NCBI RefSeq assembly: GCF_002160755.1
Contig: NZ_NFLE01000017.1
Location: 1 to 64,000 of the forward strand
DNA: 64,000 nt
Source of the DNA: Lachnoclostridium sp. An14
GTDB lineage: Bacteria; Bacillota; Clostridia; Lachnospirales; Lachnospiraceae
Reading direction: 5' to 3'
The notes beneath the pieces are model-generated. The model was not told where the DNA came from. It ran no database searches and was given only the letters and a program-made list of their open reading frames with translations. The stretch's first letter is position 1. Every line of letters begins with the position of its first letter. A program made the translations under genes and the position numbers. Of the stretch, positions 43,236-50,966 are shown one piece after another.

Positions 43236-43652
43236 TCAGCCTTTGCCGTCCAAAAGCATTTCCACCCGCGCCACCACATCCTTTATGTAGTCCCCCAGGG
43301 GCAGCTCCCGGCAGCCGGCCACGAACTGGTGGCAGCGGCTGGAGGGAATAAGGATTTTCTGAGCGGGGCTGCTGCCTACGGCCACGGCCATGGCGGGGGT
43401 GATCTCCCCCAGGAGGGCGTCGGCGATCACGATGCCGATGGGGCCGATGATGATGTCCGCGTCCCGGCTGTTGACAATCACCGGATTTTCCCCGGTGGCT
43501 CCGGCGGAGGCCCCCGCCTTCAGCATGGCCGAGGTGGCGATGCTGTTGGTGCCCAGGGCAATGAGCTCCAGCTCCGGCCTCGCCCGTTTCAGCTGCTCTA
43601 CCACGCATTTCCCCATTTTTCCGCCCTGTCCGTCGATTACGATGATTTTCAT
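43236..43652 (-). CDS. DUF3842-family protein
   Basis: 138 residues, start KIIVIDGQGGKMGKCVVEQL, a Rossmann-like nucleotide-binding opening, then ALGTNSIATSAMLKAGA and GPIGIVIADALLGEITPAMA. These are the hallmarks of DUF3842, common in clostridia and without known function. Single gene, read against its neighbours, with a TATAAT box on the minus strand upstream (around 43690). Confidence 0.88.
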   Translation of the reverse strand: MKIIVIDGQGGKMGKCVVEQLKRARPELELIALGTNSIATSAMLKAGASAGATGENPVIVNSRDADIIIGPIGIVIADALLGEITPAMAVAVGSSPAQKILIPSSRCHQFVAGCRELPLGDYIKDVVARVEMLLDGKG

Positions 43653-43736
43653 AGTTTTGCCGCTCCTTGTCTGTGGAATCTGGGTGTTATTATAATATGC
43701 AGGATGGGACGGCGCAAGAAATTTCGGAAAAAGGAC

Positions 43737-43764
43737 TTGATTTTTTTGAAACTAAGGTTATAAT
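43737..43764 (+). promoter_or_regulatory. Promoter of the amino-acid ABC operon
   Basis: TTGATT (43737-43742), 16-bp spacer, TATAAT (43759-43764), 66 bp before the first gene. Confidence 0.65.
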
Positions 43765-43830
43765 AAGAAAAGACACAATTAATAAATATGCAAAAATGTG
43801 CATAGATATTTAAAACGGAGGAGAAACATT

Positions 43831-44676
43831 ATGAAAAAGAAAGTATTTGCACTGACAATGGCGGCAGTGATGGCTGCCGCGTCTATGGCAGGCTGCGGCT
43901 CAAACGCGGCGGAGACTACGGCGGCTGCTGAGGAGACCACCACGGCGGCAGCTGCGGAGGAGTCTGACGCAGAGGAGACTGAGGCAGCGTCTGAGGAGGA
44001 GAGCGCAGAGGGCGGCGTGCTGGTAATGGCTACCAACGCGGAGTTTTCTCCCTGGGAGTACCACGAGGGAGACGCCATCATCGGCATTGACGTGGAGATC
44101 GCTCAGGCGATCGCTGAGAAACTGGGCATGGAGCTGCATATCGAGGATATGGCCTTCGACGCCATCATCCCTTCCGTTGTAAGCGGCAAGGCAGACATTG
44201 GCCTGGCGGCCATCAGCTACGACGAGGACCGCGCGGCCTCCGTCAATTTCTCTGAGAACTACGCCACATCTTCTCTGGTGATCCTGGTGGCGGAAGGCAG
44301 CGAGATCGCGTCCGCTGACGATTTAGAGGGCAAGCTGATCGGCGCTCAGACGGGAACCACCGGCGAGATGACCGCTACGGACATGGTGGGAGACGAGAAT
44401 GTGGAGCGTTACAATTCCTACTTTGAGGCAGTTCAGTCCCTGCTTACGGGCAAGATCGACGCCGTGATCATCGACGGAGCGCCGGCAAAGGTGTTCTTAA
44501 CGGAGAACGAGGGTCAGATCAAGCAGGTGGGCGATGCCCTGAGCACTGAGTCCTACGCGGCTGTGCTGGCAAAAGAGGACACGGAGCTGCTGGAAAAAGT
44601 AAATGCGGCGATTACAGAGTTGCAGGAATCCGGAGAAATTGATACAATCATGAATAAGTACATTCCGGCAGAGTAA
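43831..44676 (+). CDS. Polar amino-acid ABC transporter substrate-binding lipoprotein
   Basis: 281 residues from ATG 43831 (CGGAGGAG upstream). Lipobox MAGC, then an acidic Glu/Thr/Ala linker. The family 3 solute-binding domain reads VLVMATNAEFSPWEYHEGDAIIGIDVEIAQAIAEKLG in parts, with FDAIIPSVVSGKADIGLAAISYDEDR and LIGAQTGTTGEM. It captures a polar amino acid outside the cell. The hairpin after the gene probably sets a higher level of this protein than of the membrane parts. Confidence 0.93.
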   Translation: MKKKVFALTMAAVMAAASMAGCGSNAAETTAAAEETTTAAAAEESDAEETEAASEEESAEGGVLVMATNAEFSPWEYHEGDAIIGIDVEIAQAIAEKLGMELHIEDMAFDAIIPSVVSGKADIGLAAISYDEDRAASVNFSENYATSSLVILVAEGSEIASADDLEGKLIGAQTGTTGEMTATDMVGDENVERYNSYFEAVQSLLTGKIDAVIIDGAPAKVFLTENEGQIKQVGDALSTESYAAVLAKEDTELLEKVNAAITELQESGEIDTIMNKYIPAE

Positions 44677-44694
44677 AGCAAAGAGAGCTGATGA

Positions 44695-44726
44695 GAATTG
44701 CGTTTCGGAAGGGACGCAATTCTTTC
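44695..44726 (+). terminator. Attenuator hairpin between binding protein and permease
   Basis: GAATTGCGT (44695-44703) pairs with ACGCAATTC (44714-44722), followed by TTTCT. Partial termination here would favour the binding protein. Confidence 0.65.
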
Positions 44727-44774
44727 TGCGTTAAGGGACTTTTACAGCCGGAGAGAGGAGAGACAAAGAGCATC

Positions 44775-45464
44775 ATGTGGGAAAATTTTTCAGAAGCCAT
44801 CTATCTGAATTTTATCAAGGATGACCGTTGGAAATACTATACGGACGGCCTGAAGGTGACGCTGATCATCACCCTGTTTGCCGTGCTGCTGGGCGTAGTC
44901 ATCGGTCTGGTGGTGGGAACCATCCGCGCCACTCACGAGCGGACGCACAAGCTGAAATTCTGCAATTTCCTCTGCGGCATCTATCTCACCGTTATCCGCG
45001 GTACGCCGGTGGTGGTACAGCTGATGATCATTTTCTACATCATCCTGGCCAGCGCCAGAAATAAGATTCCCGTGGCCGTGCTGGCATTCGGCATCAATTC
45101 CGGGGCTTACGTGGCGGAGATCTTCCGCAGCGGCATCATGTCCATCGACAACGGGCAGATGGAGGCCGGCCGCAGCCTGGGCTTTAACTACATTCAGACC
45201 ATGTGGTACGTGATCATGCCCCAGGCCTTTAAAAACGTGCTTCCCGCCCTGTGCAACGAGTTTATCGCCCTGCTGAAGGAGACGTCCGTATCCGGCTACA
45301 TTGCCCTTCAGGATTTGACGAAGGCGGGAGACATTGTGAGAAGCCGGACCTTTAACCCGTTTTTCCCGCTGCTGACGGTAGCGGCGATTTACCTGGTCTG
45401 CGTCATTGTGCTGACCCAGGGCGTGAAACTGCTTGAGAGGAGGTTAAGACAGAGTGAGCATTGA
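44775..45464 (+). CDS. Amino-acid ABC transporter permease (HisM/GlnP family)
   Basis: About 229 residues. Five hydrophobic segments; the [13 protein letters not shown]-type motif appears as [17 protein letters not shown], and the EAA loop as [31 protein letters not shown]. The frame is open back to 44691, but that start lies in the attenuator hairpin, so ATG 44775 is preferred even though its ribosome site is modest. Confidence 0.92.
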   Translation: MWENFSEAIYLNFIKDDRWKYYTDGLKVTLIITLFAVLLGVVIGLVVGTIRATHERTHKLKFCNFLCGIYLTVIRGTPVVVQLMIIFYIILASARNKIPVAVLAFGINSGAYVAEIFRSGIMSIDNGQMEAGRSLGFNYIQTMWYVIMPQAFKNVLPALCNEFIALLKETSVSGYIALQDLTKAGDIVRSRTFNPFFPLLTVAAIYLVCVIVLTQGVKLLERRLRQSEH

Positions 45465-46200
45465 GGAAGGAAAACCGTTGATCCAGGTAAAGGGCCTGGG
45501 AAAGGCGTTTGGCAAAACCCAGGTGTTAAAGGACATCAGCGTGGACATTCACAAGGGGGACGTGGTGTTTGTGGTGGGGCCGTCCGGCTCCGGAAAAAGT
45601 ACGTTCCTGCGCTGTCTGAACCGTCTGGAGGAGCCTACGGAGGGGAATATTTACTTTGAGGGCGTGGACATTCTGGACAAGGGGACGGACATCGACCGGC
45701 ACCGCCAGAAAATGGGCATGGTGTTCCAGTCCTTCAACCTGTTTCCCCATATGACCATTTTGAAAAATCTCACCATTGCTCCTATGAAGCTGCAGAAAAA
45801 GAGCCGGGAGGAGGCGGAGGGGGCTGCCATGGAGCTGCTGGCCCGGGTGGGCCTGGCTGACCGGGCGGAGGCCTATCCCAGCCAGCTCTCCGGCGGGCAG
45901 AAACAGAGGATCGCCATTGTGAGAGCCCTGTGCATGAAACCGGACGTCATGCTCTTTGACGAGCCCACCTCCGCCCTGGATCCGGAAATGGTGGGCGAGG
46001 TGTTAAACGTGATGAGAGATCTGGCCCGGGATAAGATGACTATGGTGGTGGTGACCCACGAGATGGGCTTTGCCAGGGAGATTGCCACCAGGGTGATGTT
46101 TATGGACGGAGGAAACTTCGTGGAGGAGGCGCCGCCGGAGGAGTTCTTCGGAAACCCGAAAAATGACAGGCTGAAAAGCTTTTTGAGCAAGGTGCTGTGA
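45454..46200 (+). CDS. Amino-acid ABC transporter ATP-binding protein (GlnQ family)
   Basis: 248 residues, GTG start at 45454 behind AGGAGG, overlapping the permease end by 11 bp. Walker [11 protein letters not shown]-loop [10 protein letters not shown], signature [11 protein letters not shown] and Walker [16 protein letters not shown] are all intact. Completes the three-gene transporter. Confidence 0.94.
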   Translation: MSIEEGKPLIQVKGLGKAFGKTQVLKDISVDIHKGDVVFVVGPSGSGKSTFLRCLNRLEEPTEGNIYFEGVDILDKGTDIDRHRQKMGMVFQSFNLFPHMTILKNLTIAPMKLQKKSREEAEGAAMELLARVGLADRAEAYPSQLSGGQKQRIAIVRALCMKPDVMLFDEPTSALDPEMVGEVLNVMRDLARDKMTMVVVTHEMGFAREIATRVMFMDGGNFVEEAPPEEFFGNPKNDRLKSFLSKVL

Positions 46201-46214
46201 CGGAGGAATGAGAG

Positions 46215-46859
46215 ATGATGGAACTGCTTTCGTCGATCCTGGGGCTGTATGAGGAACGGGCGGACTGGTTTGCCGGGCTGCTGGCCGACCATGTCACCCT
46301 GGCGCTCTGCGCCATTGCCATGTCCCTTACCATCGGCCTTCTGCTGGGGATCTGGATCTCAGAGCATCCGCGGATCGCTCCGGCGGTGATGGGAGTCTGC
46401 AACGTGCTCTACACCATCCCCGCCATCTCCCTTCTGGGAATCCTGATCCCCTTTAGCGGCATCGGAAATGAAACGGCGGTGATCGCCCTGACCATTTACG
46501 GCATTATGCCCATGGTGCGAAACACCTACGTGGGGCTGACCACCCTGGACGGAGACATTCTGGAGGCCGCCAGAGGCATGGGGAGCACCAGGCTCCAGAC
46601 CCTTCTGCGGGTCAAGCTGCCCATGGCTGCCGGAGTGATTCTGGCGGGGGTGAGGAACATGGTGGTGATGACCATTTCCGTGGCTGGAATCGCCTCCTTT
46701 GTGGGAGCCGGCGGCCTGGGAGTGGCCATTTACCGGGGCATCACGATCTACAACCCGGCCATGACGGCGGCCGGCAGCATCCTGATCGCCCTGCTGGCCC
46801 TGGTCTTCGATCTGATTCTGGGAAAACTGGAAAAATATTTTAAGAAACGAGGTAGCTGA
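46215..46859 (+). CDS. Osmoprotectant (glycine betaine/choline) ABC permease, OpuCB-like
   Basis: 214 residues with six hydrophobic segments and the family sequence LLADHVTLALCAIAMSLTIG, NVLYTIPAISLLGILIPFSGIG and LDGDILEAARGMGSTRLQTLLRVKLPMA. Begins 14 bp after the amino-acid ATPase, so it may be cotranscribed with it. Transport substrate is inferred from family. Confidence 0.9.
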   Translation: MMELLSSILGLYEERADWFAGLLADHVTLALCAIAMSLTIGLLLGIWISEHPRIAPAVMGVCNVLYTIPAISLLGILIPFSGIGNETAVIALTIYGIMPMVRNTYVGLTTLDGDILEAARGMGSTRLQTLLRVKLPMAAGVILAGVRNMVVMTISVAGIASFVGAGGLGVAIYRGITIYNPAMTAAGSILIALLALVFDLILGKLEKYFKKRGS

Positions 46860-46861
46860 CA

Positions 46862-47866
46862 ATGAGAAACAGAAAAATGTGGTTTGCCGCAGCTCTGGCT
46901 GCGGCTGTAATGGTTTCCGCGGCGGGCTGCGGCGGAAAAGGAGCTGGTGAGGGGACTTCTGCGGCATCGGAGGAGACTGCCGCGGCAGCGGAGTCCGCGC
47001 AGGAAACAGAGGCGGAGTCCTCCGCCGGGGAAAACGCCGGCCCGGTGCGCATCGCCACCAAGCCCATGACGGAGCAGTACATCCTGGGAGAAATGCTGGG
47101 CCTGCTTATCGAGGATGGGACGGGCTATTCCGTGGAGATCACCAAGGGCATCGGCGGCGGCACCAGCAATATTCAGCCCGCCATGGAAAAGGGGGAGTTT
47201 GACCTGTATCCGGAGTACACCTCCAGCGGCTGGGTGCTGGTGCTGGGAAACTCCGCGGAAGGTATGAGCGACGAGGAGATGTTCGAGGCCCTGAAGGTGC
47301 AGTACGAGGAGAAATTCGGCATGACCTGGCTGGGTCTTTACGGGTTTAACAACACCTATACGGTGGTGGTCCGCGGGGAAGTGGCGGAGGAGTACGGCCT
47401 GGAAAAGACCAGCGATCTGGCGGCTGTGGCCGGAGAGCTGACCTTTGGCGGCAACCCTGATTATCTGGAGCGGGAGGACGGTTTCCCGGCTCTGTGCGAC
47501 ACCTACGGCCTGGAGTTCGGCAAGGTGGCGGACATTGACATCGGCTTAAAGTACCAGGCTCTGGCCTCCGGGGACATCGACGTGACCAACGCCTACACCA
47601 CCGACGCCCAGCTGGGAAATGAGGCCATGAACGTAAAAGCTCTGGAGGATGACAAGCACCTGCAGGTGAACTATTTTTGCTCCACCGTGGTGCGCCAGGA
47701 CGCCCTGGAGAAGTTCCCGGGACTGGAGGACGTGCTCATGGAGATGGACGGCATCTTAAGCGACGGCGAGATGGCCAAACTCAACTACCAGGTTGAGGTG
47801 GAAGGAAAGGACGAGAAGGATGTGGCCAGGGATTTCCTGGTACAGAAGGGACTTTTGGAGGAATAA
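46862..47866 (+). CDS. Osmoprotectant ABC substrate-binding lipoprotein, OpuCC-like
   Basis: 334 residues. Lipobox SAAGC near residue 22, short acidic linker, then the OpuAC-type domain: VRIATKPMTEQYILGEML, GGGTSNIQPAMEKGEFDLYPEYTSSGW (with the last residues following directly) and DIDVTNAYTTDAQL. Aromatic residues of the betaine cage cannot be confirmed by eye. Lies 2 bp after the permease. Confidence 0.92.
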   Translation: MRNRKMWFAAALAAAVMVSAAGCGGKGAGEGTSAASEETAAAAESAQETEAESSAGENAGPVRIATKPMTEQYILGEMLGLLIEDGTGYSVEITKGIGGGTSNIQPAMEKGEFDLYPEYTSSGWVLVLGNSAEGMSDEEMFEALKVQYEEKFGMTWLGLYGFNNTYTVVVRGEVAEEYGLEKTSDLAAVAGELTFGGNPDYLEREDGFPALCDTYGLEFGKVADIDIGLKYQALASGDIDVTNAYTTDAQLGNEAMNVKALEDDKHLQVNYFCSTVVRQDALEKFPGLEDVLMEMDGILSDGEMAKLNYQVEVEGKDEKDVARDFLVQKGLLEE

Positions 47867-47869
47867 TTC

Positions 47870-48628
47870 ATGGGAGAGCCGGTGATTCGGTTTGAAAAGG
47901 TATCGAAAGCCTACGGCAGCCAGCCGGTTTTGAAGGAATTTTCCCTGGACATCAGCCAGGGAGAATTCCTCACCATCATCGGCCGGTCCGGCTGCGGAAA
48001 GACCACGGCGCTGAAACTGGTAAACGGCCTCATAAGCCCGGATTCCGGCCGGGTGCTGGTAAAGGGGGAGGACGTGGCCCAGGCGGATCCGGTGCGGCTG
48101 CGCCGTCAGATCGGCTACGCCATCCAGAATGTGGGCCTCTTTCCCCATATGACCGTAGAGAAAAATATCGCCTACGTTCCCACCATTTCCGGGACCGCCG
48201 GGTGGGGGAAGGCGGAGCGGAGGAAACGGGCGCAGGAGCTTTTGACCCTGGTGGGCCTGCCGGCAGATCTTGGCGGGCGGTTTCCCAGGGAGCTTTCCGG
48301 CGGCCAGAGGCAGCGGGTGGGCATCGCCAGGGCTCTGGCCGCTGCCCCGGACATCCTGCTTATGGACGAGCCCTTCGGCGCTGTGGACGCCATCACCAGG
48401 GAACAGCTCCAGGACGAGATCCTGCGGATTCACCGGGAGCGGGGCCTGACCGTGCTTTTTGTCACCCACGACATCGAGGAGGCCATGAAACTGGGCACCA
48501 GGACGCTGGTGATGGAGGAGGGCGTGGCGCAGCAGTGCGACGCCCCCAGCCGCGTCCTGTCCGCCCCGGCTACCGAGTTTGTGGAGAAACTGGTGTGCCG
48601 GCGGCGGGAGCCGGAGGTGCGGGTGTAG
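47870..48628 (+). CDS. Osmoprotectant ABC ATP-binding protein, OpuCA-like without CBS domains
   Basis: 252 residues. Walker A GRSGCGKTT, signature LSGGQRQRVGIARAL, Walker B ILLMDEPFGAVDAI. Typical OpuCA proteins are longer because of C-terminal CBS domains that sense ionic strength; these are absent, so gating must differ. It converges on larA with 15 bp between the stops. Confidence 0.92.
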   Translation: MGEPVIRFEKVSKAYGSQPVLKEFSLDISQGEFLTIIGRSGCGKTTALKLVNGLISPDSGRVLVKGEDVAQADPVRLRRQIGYAIQNVGLFPHMTVEKNIAYVPTISGTAGWGKAERRKRAQELLTLVGLPADLGGRFPRELSGGQRQRVGIARALAAAPDILLMDEPFGAVDAITREQLQDEILRIHRERGLTVLFVTHDIEEAMKLGTRTLVMEEGVAQQCDAPSRVLSAPATEFVEKLVCRRREPEVRV

Positions 48629-48643
48629 GAGAAATCTTTCTTG

Positions 48644-49918
48644 TTAAAACATGACAGACAGTCCGTCAGGAATGACAGTAATGGAAGGACGTTCAGTCTG
48701 TATCATGGCTTTAGCCAGAACAATAGCCTCGTCGATGCCGGTAGCGTAAGTTAAATGCAGGTGCTCTACTATGCTTTTTGGGGCATCGCTTACTAAAATT
48801 ACGTGATAGTTTAAGAGAATGCGGCAGAATATCTGGGACTGCCACTGATCCGGCACAGTATCCGTTGAATTGCGATTTTGGATCTGTTCCATGATCAGCC
48901 GGGTATCGGGTTCGGAGGCAAAGGTTTCAAAAAAACTGTCTCCGCCGTGTCCGTCCCGGCATTGGCAGACGGCGATAATAACGCCGCCGGGGCGGCAGGT
49001 TTTGGCAGCAGTAGTCATACATTTTACACTCTGATAAATGTTTTGATCCAGAGGATAGCCTCCGTTGGAGGTAATGACAATATCTGATATCACAGGAGCG
49101 CATTGGCAAAGGGAGGCAAGAAAGCCGGTCCCTGCCTGATGCGCTTTTTCCATATCTCCGGCAAAAGCGGCAACGATTTCTTTTTGATTATTCAGAACCA
49201 CATTTAAAATAAATGCCAGACCAGTTTTTTTGGCAGCAAAAACCATGTCTTCATGGATAGGGTTGTGTTCCAGAATTCCTGCCTGGGAGTGGCAGTCCGC
49301 AATCATTTCGGCACAGTGGTTGTACATGATGGAACTGCGGGCGGCCACGCCGGGCATAATGCTTTTGCGTCCCCCGGAAAAGCCGGCAAAAAAGTGGGGT
49401 TCAATAAAGCCTTCGGCGATCAGAAGGTCTGTTTCCACTGCCAGTTTGTTGAGGGCAATCATGTTTCCGGCAGGCGTCCGACCGATTTCTCTCATAGAAT
49501 CGAGTTCGTCGCAGTCATGGACGCAGATCCGCTCCGAGGCTGTAATGGCAGGACCGAAACGATTTTCAATCTCCTGGGGTGTTGTAGCTCTGTGGGTGCC
49601 GGTCCCGATCAGTATGGTGATGTCTGCGTCAGGATTTCCGCGCCGGATTTCCGACAGGAGAAGGGGCATGGTCACAGAGCTGGGCATAGGACGCGTGTGA
49701 TCGCTGGTGACGATAGTAATGCGTTTTTTGCCTTTGACTAGCTCGTGGAGCGGTTTAGTGCCCAAGGGATTGGCCAGAGCACTGGAGACAATGGTATCTG
49801 GTGAACCGGCTGAAACATACTGGTGCATCCGGTCGGAGATGACTGCTTTTAGTAGGTTTTCTTCAATTTTGCAGGTGAGAGATGAGGTTCCGTAAGGGAT
49901 GTTCAATTCTTTTTTCAT
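48644..49918 (-). CDS. larA: Nickel-dependent lactate racemase family protein (LarA)
   Basis: 424 residues. LarA racemises lactate, and relatives act on other 2-hydroxy acids, using the nickel-pincer nucleotide bound to a lysine. The residues known from Lactobacillus plantarum LarA occur with an offset of one: Asp73 and Arg76 (TSDHTRP), His109 (GTGTHRAT), His175 (EPHFFAGF), Lys185 (SGGRKS) and His201 (YNH). So it should be active if the cofactor is made by larBCE at 31-34 kb. The ATG at 49918 follows AAGGAG, only 1 bp after the upstream regulator gene. The exact substrate is unknown. Confidence 0.93.
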   Translation of the reverse strand: MKKELNIPYGTSSLTCKIEENLLKAVISDRMHQYVSAGSPDTIVSSALANPLGTKPLHELVKGKKRITIVTSDHTRPMPSSVTMPLLLSEIRRGNPDADITILIGTGTHRATTPQEIENRFGPAITASERICVHDCDELDSMREIGRTPAGNMIALNKLAVETDLLIAEGFIEPHFFAGFSGGRKSIMPGVAARSSIMYNHCAEMIADCHSQAGILEHNPIHEDMVFAAKKTGLAFILNVVLNNQKEIVAAFAGDMEKAHQAGTGFLASLCQCAPVISDIVITSNGGYPLDQNIYQSVKCMTTAAKTCRPGGVIIAVCQCRDGHGGDSFFETFASEPDTRLIMEQIQNRNSTDTVPDQWQSQIFCRILLNYHVILVSDAPKSIVEHLHLTYATGIDEAIVLAKAMIQTERPSITVIPDGLSVMF

Positions 49919-49919
49919 A

Positions 49920-50966
49920 TCAGACTCCTTCTTTCTTTTTTTCAGATGTTTCCATGTACAGACATAATAGGATAAAACGAAAACGATCATGGTCACAGTG
50001 GACAGGATCCATATTTAGCAGTTTCTTCAGTTGTTGAAAACGAAAAACCACGGTGTTTTTGTGAATGTGCAGGGCAGTAGCGGCAGCAGAAACATTCAGG
50101 TCATAACGGTTTAAAGCTAAAGCTGTGGCTGCCAAATTTGGGGTATGAGCTAGTTTTTTTGCGGTTTCTTCCAAAAAATGTTCTAAAATTGGCTGTGGTG
50201 TAAGGGCTATAATGGATTCGGCCGGGTAATCGACTGCAAAGCTGGGCAGGGAAAAAGGAGAAGGAAACTTGCAGGCGCAAAGGGCAGTTAAAAAGGCTGC
50301 GCGATATTCTTTCAGCTGACGGACCGGGTAGCCGACTCCCATTCGGGTGGAAGGAGAAAATAGGCGGGAAAAGGATTGAAACCAGTAAGTCAGCCATTTC
50401 CGGGGGTCTTTTCCGTTTGGGATGGCGCAGGCGTACAACACCAATTCCGGAGTTAAGGAGGCCAGAATATCTTGTTGGCTTACTGCGCCTCGGGTAATCA
50501 AGTTCTTTCGGAGCAGAGCAAACGCGTTGTCAGAGGGGAATGCGTTTTGAGGGACCTGAAGTACACATACAATACGAGAAATATTCAGATCAATTCCCAG
50601 ATTCGCTGCCATTACAGGAATTAGATTTTCCCGCTTTTCCTGTGGAGCGATCAGGCGTTGCGCGAAACGGGTCATACTATCCGCGTCACCGGGGCCGGGG
50701 ATGGGAGAATGAGATTCTACCAGGCTGAGCAGGGCGTGAACCATGCGTTCAGGTACAGAGGAGATGGGAAAGTCCTCCGATGAAAATGTCATGCGCAGGT
50801 TGTGATCGGAAAAGAGAGAAAATTCCAGGCTGTAAGACATAGAGGAGGGGTGTCTGGCGTTGCAGTAAAACAGAGGAGTACCTTTGCGGTCTGACAGGGC
50901 AATGGCGCTGTTTGGAAAGGCACTTTGAAGATTGTGAAAAATTAGGAACAGGGAGTCAGACGTCAT
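49920..50966 (-). CDS. CdaR/PucR-type transcriptional regulator
   Basis: 348 residues. The C-terminal HTH_30 domain reads ALALNRYDLNVSAAATALHIHKNTVVFRFQQLKKLLNMDP in order, characteristic of CdaR/PucR regulators; a middle GGDEF-like CdaR region (ILASLTPELVLYACAIP) precedes it. AAAGGAGG lies 6 nt before the ATG. It overlaps the upstream fusion gene by 11 bp and is followed directly by larA, so all three form one operon. CdaR regulators often sense sugar acids or hydroxy acids. Confidence 0.85.
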   Translation of the reverse strand: MTSDSLFLIFHNLQSAFPNSAIALSDRKGTPLFYCNARHPSSMSYSLEFSLFSDHNLRMTFSSEDFPISSVPERMVHALLSLVESHSPIPGPGDADSMTRFAQRLIAPQEKRENLIPVMAANLGIDLNISRIVCVLQVPQNAFPSDNAFALLRKNLITRGAVSQQDILASLTPELVLYACAIPNGKDPRKWLTYWFQSFSRLFSPSTRMGVGYPVRQLKEYRAAFLTALCACKFPSPFSLPSFAVDYPAESIIALTPQPILEHFLEETAKKLAHTPNLAATALALNRYDLNVSAAATALHIHKNTVVFRFQQLKKLLNMDPVHCDHDRFRFILLCLYMETSEKKKEGV

